DNA from: Clostridia bacterium
Lineage (GTDB): Bacteria > Bacillota > Clostridia > Lachnospirales > Lachnospiraceae
Direction: 5' to 3'
DNA length: 64,000 bases
Assembly (NCBI GenBank): GCA_910575245.1
Contig: CAJTEN010000009.1
Span: forward strand, 24,419-88,418
Part shown: positions 53,027 to 62,306 of the stretch, in pieces
How the letters are laid out: every line of letters begins with the position of its first letter
Position numbering within the stretch: the first letter of the stretch is position 1
Program-made: the position numbers and the translations under genes
The notes under the pieces: model-generated
The model's database searches: none
What the model was told of the DNA's origin: nothing
The model's input: only the letters and a program-made list of their open reading frames with translations

Positions 53027-53972
53027 ATTACAGGTGATCGTCGGCGATGTGACCATAGGTATGCGTGGCGAAAACTTCTCTTATATCTTTTCCGGCACAA
53101 GGATCGGTATGGAGTCACTTGTGCGTGACGGCAAGGAGTGGCTCTACAGGGCGCCGGCACCTACTTTTTGGCGGGCGCTGACCGACAATGACAGAGGAAG
53201 CAGTTTTGCGTTAAAGAGCGGTATATGGATCGGAGCGGACTGCTTTATCAGGAATGTGGGTATGACGGTCAGGATAGATGACAGGCCGGTCACGGTTCCC
53301 ATGCCGCCGGATAACAATGCCTACGGCGGTGCAGTGGAAGCGGATTGTGCGTCGGTTACTTATACGTATGAGACTGTTACCGTACCCAGTACCCAGGTCG
53401 TGGTGACGTATGAGGTGTATGCAGGCGGGGAGATCCATATCCGCGTTCATTATGCAGGAAAAGAAGGACTGCCGGAGCTGCCGGTATTCGGTATGCGGTT
53501 TATCATGCCCACCTGTGCGGACAGCTACCGCTATGAGGGATTGTCCGGTGAGACCTATCCGGACAGGATGGCAGGCGGGATTCCCGGTGTTTACGAAGTG
53601 GAAGGACTGCCGGTAACGCCTTACATGGTGCCCCAGGACTGCGGCATGCATATGCAGACGAAGTGGGTGGAAGTGTACCGCAGCACGGTACTTGACAATT
53701 CCTGTAAGGAAAAGAGTAAGACCGGTCTTCGCTTCCGGGCAGAAGAGGGGAAGGATATAGCGTTTGCGTGTCTTCCTTATACGGCTATGGAACTGGAGAA
53801 TGCGACGCACCATGAAGAGCTTCCGCCTGCGAGACGGACGGTGCTCACAGTCCTGGGCGCGGTGCGCGGTGTGGGCGGCATCGACAGCTGGGGGACGGAT
53901 GTGGAGCCGGTTTATCATATCAGTGGGGAAGAGGATATTGATTTCGGGTTCTGGATTGACGGTGTGAAATGA
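53010..53972 (+). CDS. lacM: Beta-galactosidase small subunit
   Basis: The 320-residue protein is a free-standing Bgal_small_N domain: MEYTNKLQVIVGDVTIGMRGENFSYIFSG, then APAPTFWRALTDNDRG (the conserved W-R-A-x-T-D-N-D), HIRVHYAGKEGLPELPVFGMRF and a C-terminal jelly roll ending DIDFGFWIDGVK. It completes the active site of the large subunit encoded just before. The 17-bp overlap keeps the two made in equal amounts. Confidence 0.9.
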   Translation: MEYTNKLQVIVGDVTIGMRGENFSYIFSGTRIGMESLVRDGKEWLYRAPAPTFWRALTDNDRGSSFALKSGIWIGADCFIRNVGMTVRIDDRPVTVPMPPDNNAYGGAVEADCASVTYTYETVTVPSTQVVVTYEVYAGGEIHIRVHYAGKEGLPELPVFGMRFIMPTCADSYRYEGLSGETYPDRMAGGIPGVYEVEGLPVTPYMVPQDCGMHMQTKWVEVYRSTVLDNSCKEKSKTGLRFRAEEGKDIAFACLPYTAMELENATHHEELPPARRTVLTVLGAVRGVGGIDSWGTDVEPVYHISGEEDIDFGFWIDGVK

Positions 53973-53974
53973 TG

Positions 53975-54043
53975 AAGGGGAAGCAGGGATTCTGTTACTA
54001 TTCACGGCTTAAAGGCCGCTCGTAGTAACGGATCCCCTTTTTA
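53975..54043 (+). terminator. Terminator after lacLM
   Basis: AAGGGG...GTTACTA pairs with TAGTAAC...CCCCTT in a long stem with an internal mismatch bubble, capped by a smaller GGCTT/GGCC region and followed by TTTTTAAG. Confidence 0.75.
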
Positions 54044-54061
54044 AGCCTCTTTATAAAACTA

Positions 54062-54160
54062 TAGTAAACGACATAACAAATTTCTGTTCCCGTCTCTTGC
54101 AGGAGCCATATTCGGCAGCTCCTGCAAGGCCGAAAACGAAATTTCTAATGTCGTTAACTA
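54062..54160 (+). mobile_element. MITE family A, copy A3, next to the phosphatase promoter
   Basis: A 99-bp element with ends TAGTAAACGACAT and (inverted) TAGTTAACGACAT, flanked by TA at 54060-54061 and 54161-54162. It has the same orientation as A1 and is close to it throughout. Its right end lies 12 bp before the -35 box of the PP2C-kinase operon. Confidence 0.85.
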
Positions 54161-54172
54161 TAAAAATAATAA

Positions 54173-54262
54173 TTGAAAAATTAAAGCAGCAATGCTATAA
54201 TGCATTCAATTACAAAACCAGTCTGTTCCGTTCGAAGCTCACTCAGAGATTCCGGAACAGAC
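54173..54262 (+). promoter_or_regulatory. Consensus promoter and leader hairpin of the phosphatase-kinase operon
   Basis: TTGAAA (54173-54178) and TATAAT (54196-54201) are exactly 17 bp apart. About 20 bp into the predicted transcript GTCTGTTCCG (54221-54230) pairs perfectly with CGGAACAGAC (54253-54262). No U-run follows, so it may stabilise or regulate the roughly 200-nt leader rather than terminate. The rest of the gap before 54410 shows nothing further. Confidence 0.7.
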
Positions 54263-54409
54263 AGAATGAATCCGGCGGAATTCCCGCAAGATTTCAAGAT
54301 GGTTATAAAATCAGAATATGGCAGGAGCGCGATAGAGGGGAACAGGCAGCCTGTATTCGAATCAGAAATGAGTAGGCGCGTCTGCCTGTCAGAAGGAGAT
54401 GATAAGCAA

Positions 54410-55159
54410 ATGAACTATATGACAGGGGTGTACTGGGAACGGGGAAACACAGCCAAGGGAAACCAGGACTCGCTGGTTCTGCTGCAGGTGCTGACAGGGA
54501 GGGGGAGACTCTTAATGGCGGCAGTCTGTGACGGCATGGGAGGGCTCTCCCAGGGAGAGACTGCCAGCGGTTATGTGACGAAACGGCTTCAGGAATGGTT
54601 CTATGAATCACTGATCAGGTCAGTGAAGAAGAGGAAACCGTACTGGGTGATCAGAAGGTCGCTGGACAGGCTGGCATATCATATGCAGGAGCAGCTTTTG
54701 CAGTACAGCAAACAGGGCAGAAGCCCTCTGGGGACAACCATGACGGTGCTTGTCCTTTATGAGAAGACATACCTGATCTGGCATTTGGGAGACAGCAGGG
54801 CGTATAAGCTCCAGGATGTGTCAGGACGGAAACGCTGCAGGAAAGGAATGAACGGTGCCGTATGTCTGACGCAGGATCACGTAAAGGGAAAGAACATGCT
54901 GACTAAATGTGTGGGCAGTTTCGGTTACGACAGACCGGATTTTGCCATGGGAGAGGTTAGAAGCGGGCAGGCCATGCTGTTATGCAGCGATGGTTTCAGG
55001 AACCATATTGTGGAGCAGGAGCTGGTGGATGTCCTGGAACCCAGGAAGATCAAAGAGGAGGAGCAAGCCGGGAGAAGACTGCACGAGATCGGAGAGGCAT
55101 GCATGAAACGCGGAGAAAGGGACAATATGTCGGCAGTCTATATTAAGGTAATGGTGTGA
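54410..55159 (+). CDS. PP2C-family protein serine/threonine phosphatase
   Basis: From ATG 54410 (AGAAGGAG ahead) the 249-residue protein shows the PP2C metal motifs in order: GNQDSLVLLQ, AVCDGMGGLSQGE, SPLGTTMTVLV, IWHLGDSRAYKL, LTQDHV, LLCSDGFRNH and RDNMSAVYIKV. It removes phosphate from Ser/Thr residues in the cytoplasm with two metal ions. The kinase gene follows 112 bp later and should be its counterpart. An upstream in-frame ATG at 54200 would sit on the promoter itself and is rejected. Confidence 0.88.
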   Translation: MNYMTGVYWERGNTAKGNQDSLVLLQVLTGRGRLLMAAVCDGMGGLSQGETASGYVTKRLQEWFYESLIRSVKKRKPYWVIRRSLDRLAYHMQEQLLQYSKQGRSPLGTTMTVLVLYEKTYLIWHLGDSRAYKLQDVSGRKRCRKGMNGAVCLTQDHVKGKNMLTKCVGSFGYDRPDFAMGEVRSGQAMLLCSDGFRNHIVEQELVDVLEPRKIKEEEQAGRRLHEIGEACMKRGERDNMSAVYIKVMV

Positions 55160-55271
55160 GAGGAACTTCCGTAGCTCAGGGCAGTCTGCTCAAATCCACA
55201 GGCGGAGCAAGGATCAGGGTTAAGAGGAAGCATAAAGGGAAAGAATCAGGAAGCAGAGAAGGCAGGAGAAA

Positions 55272-56264
55272 ATGGAGTACGAAATGCAGAAAGAATACAG
55301 TGCAGTAACAGAGGAAAACAGAATCATATCTCAGGACGAAGAGACAGTTTACGCTTCGGAGGATAAGGAAAACAGCCGGGGAGCTGTAGAAGGAAAAACG
55401 ATTGGTAAATATAAAATGCTCAGATCTCTCGGACAAGGGGGTGAAGGCAGCGTATATTTAGCAAGGGATGAGAAGCTGCAGCGTCTTGTGGCTATTAAAT
55501 GTGTGCGCAAGCCGGGAACGGAAGCGGAGCATCTGCAGCGTCTGCGGCATCCCATGCTTCCGGTCATCTATGATTTGTTTCAGGATGTTCAAGGTGTATG
55601 GTATCTGGTGATGGAGTATCTTCAGGGAGTGACATTGCAGAAGTATATTGAGAAGAACGGCTTTGTGCAGGAGGGGCAGGCGCGTATCTGGGCGGCACAG
55701 CTGGCGGATGTCTTAGTGTATCTGCATACGAGAAAGCCGCCGGTTATCTATAGCGATTTAAAACCGGCCAATATCATAGTCTGCCCGGACGGCCAGCTGC
55801 GGCTGGTGGATTTCGGGGCGGCACTGACCAGAAGCTTCGGGGCAGACAGAAACAGGGTCATGGCTGTGACGCCGGGATACGGAGCGCCGGAGCAGCAGGG
55901 ACAGAGAGGGATACAGCAGACAGGACAGGCAGGATCCGGTTATACGGGAAGCTATGCGGATGAGAGGAGTGATATCTATGCTTTCGGTAAAACCTTATAT
56001 TATATGGTAACGGGAGCCGATCCTGGCAGACCGCCTTATGCGGTGCTGCCGGTTTATGAATATCAGCCGCTTCTCGGAGATGATCTGGAGCGGATTATCC
56101 GGAAGTGTGTAAGACAGGAACCAAAGATGCGATATCAGAGAGTGGAAGATGTGCACAGAGATTTAGACAGGAGCGTGGAGGGGAAGCGGCGAAAGCGCCG
56201 CAGATCCTTTATCCGCATCATAGAGAGGAGGGTGTGGCTTACAGAAGGGGAAGGGAGTATATAA
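55272..56264 (+). CDS. Soluble Ser/Thr protein kinase with a Y-S-D catalytic loop
   Basis: The 330-residue protein has a kinase domain from about 46 to 300: glycine loop LGQGGEGSVYLA, VAIK lysine, catalytic loop VIYSDLKPANI (Y-S-D in place of H-R-D, with catalytic Asp and Lys kept), VDFGAA for the metal Asp, an activation loop with TPGYGAPEQ, and RSDIYAFGKTLYYMVTG. There are no membrane helices or PASTA repeats, unlike PrkC. The C-terminus is very basic (KRRKRRRSF). It forms a writer/eraser pair with the PP2C enzyme. Targets are unknown. Confidence 0.85.
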   Translation: MEYEMQKEYSAVTEENRIISQDEETVYASEDKENSRGAVEGKTIGKYKMLRSLGQGGEGSVYLARDEKLQRLVAIKCVRKPGTEAEHLQRLRHPMLPVIYDLFQDVQGVWYLVMEYLQGVTLQKYIEKNGFVQEGQARIWAAQLADVLVYLHTRKPPVIYSDLKPANIIVCPDGQLRLVDFGAALTRSFGADRNRVMAVTPGYGAPEQQGQRGIQQTGQAGSGYTGSYADERSDIYAFGKTLYYMVTGADPGRPPYAVLPVYEYQPLLGDDLERIIRKCVRQEPKMRYQRVEDVHRDLDRSVEGKRRKRRRSFIRIIERRVWLTEGEGSI

Positions 56265-56319
56265 TAGAGTGGTGATTGAAAGTATCTCTTTTAATCCAAA
56301 CACCAGATGTGATATGCTA

Positions 56320-56350
56320 TAGTTAACGACGATAGAAATTTTGTTTACTA
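56320..56350 (-). mobile_element. Internally deleted MITE family A copy (A6)
   Basis: Only the two ends remain, TAGTTAACGAC and GTTTACTA, joined by twelve bases, and flanked by TA on both sides (56318-56319, 56351-56352). It lies in the gap before ispG. Confidence 0.6.
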
Positions 56351-56394
56351 TAAGTCCTGGTAAGATATTTCGGCAGGAGAGAAAGGAAGAAGTT

Positions 56395-57471
56395 ATGCAT
56401 CGGGATCATACAAAAGTTGTAAAAATTGGGGACAGAGTGATCGGAGGTGGGAATCCGGTCCTGATCCAGTCTATGACGAATACGAAGACGGAAGACGTGG
56501 AAGCGACAGTGGCACAGATTCTTCAGCTTGAGCAGGCAGGATGCGAGATCATCCGTTGTACGGTGCCTACCATAGAGGCGGCACAGGCACTCCGTAAGAT
56601 TAAGCAACAGATTCACATTCCATTGGTGGCGGACATTCATTTTGATTATAAGATGGCAATCGCGGCCATGGAGAATGGCGCAGACAAGATTCGCATTAAT
56701 CCGGGTAATATCGGCGGCAGAGATAAGGTTGCGGCGGTGGTGGCGGCCGCCAGGGAACGGCAGACTCCCATCCGTGTGGGAGTTAACAGCGGTTCCCTGG
56801 AAAAGGAGCTGGTGGAGAAGTATCACGGTGTTACCGCAGAGGGAATCGTGGAGAGTGCGCTTGACAAGGTCGGTATGATTGCGGAACTGGGATATGACAA
56901 TATCGTGATCAGCATCAAGTCCTCAGACGTGATGATGTGTGTTTCGGCTCATGAATTACTGGCACAGAAGACGAATTATCCGCTTCATGTGGGAATTACA
57001 GAAGCCGGAACGGTGACAAGCGGCAATATTAAGTCGGCCATCGGGCTGGGGTTGATTCTGCATCAGGGGATTGGCGATACGATCCGGGTTTCCCTGACCG
57101 GAGATCCGGTGGAAGAGATTAAGTCAGCCAGACTGATCCTGCGTACACTTGGACTTAAGAAAGGCGGCATTGAAGTGGTGTCCTGTCCTACCTGCGGCAG
57201 AACCCGCATAGACCTGATTGGCCTGGCGAATCAGGTGGAGAAGATGGTGGAAGATATTCCGCTGGATATTAAGGTGGCCGTGATGGGATGCGCAGTCAAC
57301 GGCCCGGGTGAGGCGAAAAAGGCAGATATCGGGATTGCAGGCGGCCTGGGGGAAGGCCTTTTGATCAGGAAAGGTGAAATCGTGAAGAAGGTGCCGGAGG
57401 ATATGCTGTTGGAGACATTGCGGCAGGAGCTGCTAAACTGGGACAAGAATGCGGAAAGCATGGAATATTAG
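56395..57471 (+). CDS. ispG: 4-hydroxy-3-methylbut-2-enyl-diphosphate synthase
   Basis: From ATG 56395 (AAAGGAAG ahead) the 358-residue protein is IspG/GcpE of the MEP isoprenoid pathway. The N-terminal TIM barrel has NPVLIQSMTNTKTED and PLVADIHFDYKMA, GADKIRINPGNIGG and SLTGDPVEE. The C-terminal iron-sulfur domain has SCPTCGRT and GCAVNGPGEAKKADIG, whose three Cys and a Glu hold the 4Fe-4S cluster. It removes the ring oxygen of MEcPP to give HMBPP. The polC gene follows 14 bp later, a gene order I know from Clostridia (often dxr-rseP-ispG-polC). dxr and rseP are not upstream here. Confidence 0.93.
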   Translation: MHRDHTKVVKIGDRVIGGGNPVLIQSMTNTKTEDVEATVAQILQLEQAGCEIIRCTVPTIEAAQALRKIKQQIHIPLVADIHFDYKMAIAAMENGADKIRINPGNIGGRDKVAAVVAAARERQTPIRVGVNSGSLEKELVEKYHGVTAEGIVESALDKVGMIAELGYDNIVISIKSSDVMMCVSAHELLAQKTNYPLHVGITEAGTVTSGNIKSAIGLGLILHQGIGDTIRVSLTGDPVEEIKSARLILRTLGLKKGGIEVVSCPTCGRTRIDLIGLANQVEKMVEDIPLDIKVAVMGCAVNGPGEAKKADIGIAGGLGEGLLIRKGEIVKKVPEDMLLETLRQELLNWDKNAESMEY

Positions 57472-57485
57472 GAGAAGGATGACAG

Positions 57486-60400
57486 ATGGGCAAGAAATTC
57501 TTTGATGTGTTTCCTACTTTAAAACTGGATACGGGTTTGAAGGATCTTTATGAACAGGTTACGGTGGAGAAGGTTTCTTCTACGAAGAGGAAGGACTTTC
57601 TGCGCGTCTATATTTCTTCAGACAGACTGATCCAGAAAGAGGATGTGTTTCGGGCCGAGGGAGAGATCAAGAAGCAGTTTTTTCCGAATGTGCCTATGGT
57701 AATCAAGTTTTACGAGCGCTTTCATCTGTCTTCCCAGTATGATCCGAAGAAGCTGATGGAAATCTACCGGGACAGCATCCTGCTGGAACTGCGGGAGTAC
57801 TCTCCTGTGGAGTATAATCTGTTTAAAAAAGCCGATATTACGTTTGCGGAAGACAACAATCTGCTCTTAACTGTGGAGGATACGGTGCTGGGGAAGGGCA
57901 AGGCGGAGGAGCTGATCCGTATTCTGGAGAAAGTTTATAACGAACGGTGCGGCTTTGCGGTTACGGTTCAGGTTGCCTACAAGGAGCATATCACAGGGAA
58001 GTATAAAGAAGAAGACGAGCATCGGCTCGCCATGCAGGTGGCGGAGATCTCAGCCAGGGCCGGGTACGCCAGAGGCGGACAGCAATCAGGGAATGGTGAC
58101 GGACTGGCACAGGAGGAGCCCTATGCCGACGGAAGGTATGGAAGCGGTCCGGCGGCAGGGGAAGCAGGCACGGATGCAGACCAAAGCTTTGGAAGTTTAC
58201 ATAACGCTGGGATGGGAAGTGGGGAAGAGACTGCCCAGGGTTCCGGTGTATTCTCGCCGGCTGCCGGTTCATCGGGACAGAAGGAGGGCGCACCGGACGG
58301 GCAGGCGGCATCCGTTTCGGGCATGCAGGGGCAGGGCGCCTCTTCCCGCTACACGCCTAAGATGCCTTATAAGGCGGGCAGAAAGGGCGATCAGGGGAAA
58401 AAGGCAGATTTCCGGAAGGCGCTGAAGCGTTCCGACAATCCGGATGTGTTATATGGCAGAGATTTTGAAGAGGAAGCCATGCCGATCAGCGATATTATCG
58501 GAGAGATGGGCGAGGTAGTCATTCGGGGCAGAATCCTCAATATGGACAAGCGGGAGATTAAGAACGAGCGGACGATACTGATTTTTGATGTGACAGATTT
58601 TTCCGATACGATGACGATCAAACTGTTCCTGCACAACGATCAGGCGGCAGAACTGACGGGAGATGTGAAGCCGGGGGTCTTTGTGAAGATCAAGGGCATG
58701 ACGGTGATGGATAAATTTGACCATGAGCTGACGATCGGTTCCCTGACAGGTATCAAGAAGATACCGGATTTCACCACGTCGCGCATGGATACCAGTGTGC
58801 GCAAAAGAGTGGAACTGCACTGCCATACGAAAATGAGTGATATGGACGGTGTGTCTGAGGCGAAAGATATCGTGAAAAGGGCTTATCAATGGGGCCATCC
58901 TGCGATTGCAATTACGGATCACGGCGTGGTGCAGTCCTTCCCGGATGCGAATCATGTCTGGGAGGATCTGTGGAAAGCGGAGAAGAACAGGCGCAAGGAG
59001 GCAGGAGATTCCGATCCGGATAAACAGGACTTTTTCAAGGTGATCTATGGCGTAGAGGCCTATTTGGTGGATGATTTGCATGAGATAGCCACCAATGATA
59101 AGGGGCAGGATTTCAGGCAGGACTTTGTGGTATTCGATATTGAGACCACCGGTTTTTCTCCGGTGGAAAACCGTATCATTGAGATTGGCGCAGTGAAGGT
59201 CTGCGGCGGTAAGATCGTGGACCGCTTTTCCGTGTTTGTTAATCCGGAAGTGCCGATTCCTTTCGAGATAGAGAAATTGACCGGCATACGGGATGACATG
59301 GTGATCGGCGCGGAGAAGATCGAGACGGTCCTGCCGCAGTTTTTGAAGTTCTGTGAAGGCTGTATGCTGGTGGCACATAATGCCGGCTTTGATATGAGTT
59401 TTATTATGGAGAATTGCGACAGGCAGGGGCTTGCCCATGATTTTACGTATGTGGACACAGTGGGGATGGCGAGGGTCATGTTGCCCGGCCAGGCGAAGCA
59501 TACGCTGGACGCGGTAGCCAAGACGCTGGGAGTAGCGCTGGATAACCATCACAGGGCGGTGGATGACGCAGAAGCTACGGCACAGATCTTCGTGAAGCTG
59601 ATTCCGATGATGGAGAAGGAAGGGATCACGACGCTTCAACAGATCAACGAAAAAGGAAATCTGAGCCCTGATATTATCAAGAAGCTGCCCACTTACCATG
59701 GCATAATCCTGGCGAAGAACAATGTGGGCCGGATGAATCTGTACCGGTTGGTTTCCATGTCGCACCTGACTTATTTCGCAAGAAGGCCGCGGATTCCCAA
59801 AAGCCTGCTGAATGAGTACCGGGAGGGGCTTATTGTGGGCAGCGCCTGTGAGGCGGGTGAATTGTACCGCGCCCTTCTGGAAGGAAAAGCGGATGCGGAG
59901 ATTGCCAGGCTGGTGGATTACTATGATTATCTGGAGATACAGCCGCTTGGCAACAACAGGTTCATGATAGAGTCCGACAGAGTACGGAATGTCAATTCCA
60001 TGGAGGATATCATGGAGGTGAACCGTAAGATTGTGCGTCTCGGCGAGCAGTTCCATAAGCCGGTGGCAGCTACCTGTGACGTGCATTTCCTGAATCCGGA
60101 GGATGAGATCTACCGCCGTATCATCATGGCGGGACAGGGATTTCCGGATGCCGATAACCAGGCGCCGCTGTATTTGCGGACTACGGAGGAGATGCTGGAG
60201 GAGTTTGCTTATCTGGGCAGTGACAAGGCGGAAGAGGTGGTGATCACCAACACCAACCTGATTGCGGATATGATCGAATCCATGTCGCCGGTGAGGCCGG
60301 ATAAGTGTCCGCCGGTTATCGAGGACAGCGACAGACAGCTGACGGAGATCTGCTACAACAAGGCGCATGAATTATACGGGGAAACACTGCCTAAGATTGT

Positions 60401-62204
60401 GGAGGACCGTTTGGAAAAGGAATTGAACTCCATTATTTCCAACGGATTTGCGGTAATGTATATTATTGCCCAGAAGCTGGTGTGGAAATCGGTGGAGGAC
60501 GGCTATCTGGTAGGATCCCGTGGATCCGTGGGAAGTTCCTTCGTGGCAAATATGGCAGGAATCACGGAGGTAAATTCCTTAAGCCCTCATTATTTGTGCC
60601 CTAAGTGCCATTACTATGATTTTGATTCCGAGGAAGTGAAGGCATATGGCGGTGGCGCAGGCTGTGATATGCCGGATAAAGACTGTCCGGTGTGCGGCAC
60701 CCCACTCAGTAAGGAGGGATTTGACATTCCCTTTGAGACATTTCTGGGATTTAAGGGAGATAAGGAGCCGGATATCGATCTGAACTTTTCCGGGGAATAT
60801 CAGAGCAAGGCGCATAAGTATACGGAGGTAATCTTCGGAAACGGCCAGACCTATCGTGCCGGAACCATCGGTACGCTGGCCGATAAGACAGCATTCGGTT
60901 ATGTGAAGAATTATTATGAGGAGCGAGGCAGGCACAAACGCATGTGCGAAATTAACCGCATCGTTACGGGGTGCACCGGCATACGAAGAAGTACCGGACA
61001 GCATCCGGGCGGTATTGTCGTGCTTCCGGTGGGGGAGGATATCAATTCTTTTACGCCGGTACAGCATCCGGCCAACGATATGAAGACGGATATCATCACG
61101 ACGCATTTTGACTATCACTCGATCGACCATAACCTGCTGAAGCTTGATATTCTCGGACACGATGACCCTACGATGATCCGTATGCTGCAGGATATGACGG
61201 GAATTGACCCGGTTACGATTCCGCTGGATGATCCGGGCGTGATGTCTCTGTTCCAGTCCACGGAAGCGCTGGGAATCACGCCGGATCAGATCGGCGGCTG
61301 TAAATTAGGATGTCTGGGTGTTCCGGAGTTTGGCACGGAATTTGTTATCCAGATGGTTATTGATGCAAAACCCAAGTGCTTTACAGATCTTGTGCGTATT
61401 TCCGGGCTGTCCCACGGCACGGATGTGTGGCTGGGAAATGCGCAGACTTTGATAGAGGAAGGGAAAGCGACGATCTCCACGGCCATATGCTGCCGGGATG
61501 ATATCATGATTTATCTGATGCAGAAGGGTGTGGAGCCATCGCTTTCCTTCACGATCATGGAGAGCGTGCGTAAGGGGAAGGGGCTGAAGGATGAGTGGAT
61601 TGAGGCCATGACGGCGCAGGGCGTGCCGGACTGGTATATCGGTTCCTGCAAGAAGATCAAATATATGTTCCCGAAAGCGCATGCGGCGGCCTATGTTATG
61701 ATGGCGTGGCGCATCGCCTACTGCAAGATCAATTATCCGCTGGCTTATTATGCGGCTTATTTCAGTATCCGTGCGTCGGCTTTCTCTTATGAGATCATGT
61801 GCAGGGGGCAGCAGCATCTGGAGAATGTGATGGCGGATTATAAGCGCAGGAGTGACAATCTTTCCAAGAAGGAACAGGATACGAATAAGGATATGAAGAT
61901 TGTACAGGAGATGTATGCCCGGGGATTTGAGTTCGTGCCCATTGATGTCTTCTCATCGCATTCCAGATTGTTCCAGATTGTGGACGGTAAGCTGCTGCCG
62001 TCGCTGAACAGTATAGACGGCCTTGGAGAGAAGGCGGCAGACGCGATCATGGAGGCGGCAAAGGACGGCCCCTTCTTAAGCAAGGATGACTTCAGACAGC
62101 GGACGAAGGCTTCCAAAACGATAGTGGATCTGATGGGAGAACTGGGACTGCTTGGGAATCTGCCGGAGTCCAACCAGATCAGTCTGTTTGATTTTGTGAG
62201 TTAA
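57486..62204 (+). CDS. polC: DNA polymerase III alpha subunit, Gram-positive PolC type
   Basis: The 1,572-residue protein is the replicative polymerase with built-in proofreading. In order: N-terminal domain (about 1-190), a Gly/Ala/Ser/Gln-rich low-complexity linker (about 195-310), OB fold (VVIRGRILNMDKREIKNERTILIF), PHP domain (HCHTKMSDMDGVSEA, DHGVVQSF), an inserted DEDD exonuclease (FVVFDIETTGFSP near 550, VAHNAGFDMSF, HRAVDDAEATAQIF), the zinc site CPKCHY...CPVCG, and the palm with PDIDLNFSG. PolC proteins are usually about 1,440 residues, and the linker accounts for much of the excess. GGAGAAGG precedes the ATG. Confidence 0.95.
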   Translation: MGKKFFDVFPTLKLDTGLKDLYEQVTVEKVSSTKRKDFLRVYISSDRLIQKEDVFRAEGEIKKQFFPNVPMVIKFYERFHLSSQYDPKKLMEIYRDSILLELREYSPVEYNLFKKADITFAEDNNLLLTVEDTVLGKGKAEELIRILEKVYNERCGFAVTVQVAYKEHITGKYKEEDEHRLAMQVAEISARAGYARGGQQSGNGDGLAQEEPYADGRYGSGPAAGEAGTDADQSFGSLHNAGMGSGEETAQGSGVFSPAAGSSGQKEGAPDGQAASVSGMQGQGASSRYTPKMPYKAGRKGDQGKKADFRKALKRSDNPDVLYGRDFEEEAMPISDIIGEMGEVVIRGRILNMDKREIKNERTILIFDVTDFSDTMTIKLFLHNDQAAELTGDVKPGVFVKIKGMTVMDKFDHELTIGSLTGIKKIPDFTTSRMDTSVRKRVELHCHTKMSDMDGVSEAKDIVKRAYQWGHPAIAITDHGVVQSFPDANHVWEDLWKAEKNRRKEAGDSDPDKQDFFKVIYGVEAYLVDDLHEIATNDKGQDFRQDFVVFDIETTGFSPVENRIIEIGAVKVCGGKIVDRFSVFVNPEVPIPFEIEKLTGIRDDMVIGAEKIETVLPQFLKFCEGCMLVAHNAGFDMSFIMENCDRQGLAHDFTYVDTVGMARVMLPGQAKHTLDAVAKTLGVALDNHHRAVDDAEATAQIFVKLIPMMEKEGITTLQQINEKGNLSPDIIKKLPTYHGIILAKNNVGRMNLYRLVSMSHLTYFARRPRIPKSLLNEYREGLIVGSACEAGELYRALLEGKADAEIARLVDYYDYLEIQPLGNNRFMIESDRVRNVNSMEDIMEVNRKIVRLGEQFHKPVAATCDVHFLNPEDEIYRRIIMAGQGFPDADNQAPLYLRTTEEMLEEFAYLGSDKAEEVVITNTNLIADMIESMSPVRPDKCPPVIEDSDRQLTEICYNKAHELYGETLPKIVEDRLEKELNSIISNGFAVMYIIAQKLVWKSVEDGYLVGSRGSVGSSFVANMAGITEVNSLSPHYLCPKCHYYDFDSEEVKAYGGGAGCDMPDKDCPVCGTPLSKEGFDIPFETFLGFKGDKEPDIDLNFSGEYQSKAHKYTEVIFGNGQTYRAGTIGTLADKTAFGYVKNYYEERGRHKRMCEINRIVTGCTGIRRSTGQHPGGIVVLPVGEDINSFTPVQHPANDMKTDIITTHFDYHSIDHNLLKLDILGHDDPTMIRMLQDMTGIDPVTIPLDDPGVMSLFQSTEALGITPDQIGGCKLGCLGVPEFGTEFVIQMVIDAKPKCFTDLVRISGLSHGTDVWLGNAQTLIEEGKATISTAICCRDDIMIYLMQKGVEPSLSFTIMESVRKGKGLKDEWIEAMTAQGVPDWYIGSCKKIKYMFPKAHAAAYVMMAWRIAYCKINYPLAYYAAYFSIRASAFSYEIMCRGQQHLENVMADYKRRSDNLSKKEQDTNKDMKIVQEMYARGFEFVPIDVFSSHSRLFQIVDGKLLPSLNSIDGLGEKAADAIMEAAKDGPFLSKDDFRQRTKASKTIVDLMGELGLLGNLPESNQISLFDFVS

Positions 62205-62306
62205 TGTAAACGGTAAGACAAAAACAGCCAAAAAATTGAAAAAAATTTGAAAAAGTACTTGCTTTTTTATGGGAAATATAATAAGATAAGCAAGTGCTAA
62301 TCAAAT

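Noticed and set aside
58449..60368. 639-codon minus-strand frame over polC
   Set aside because: Antisense to well conserved PolC exonuclease and polymerase motifs. No ribosome site or recognisable domain.
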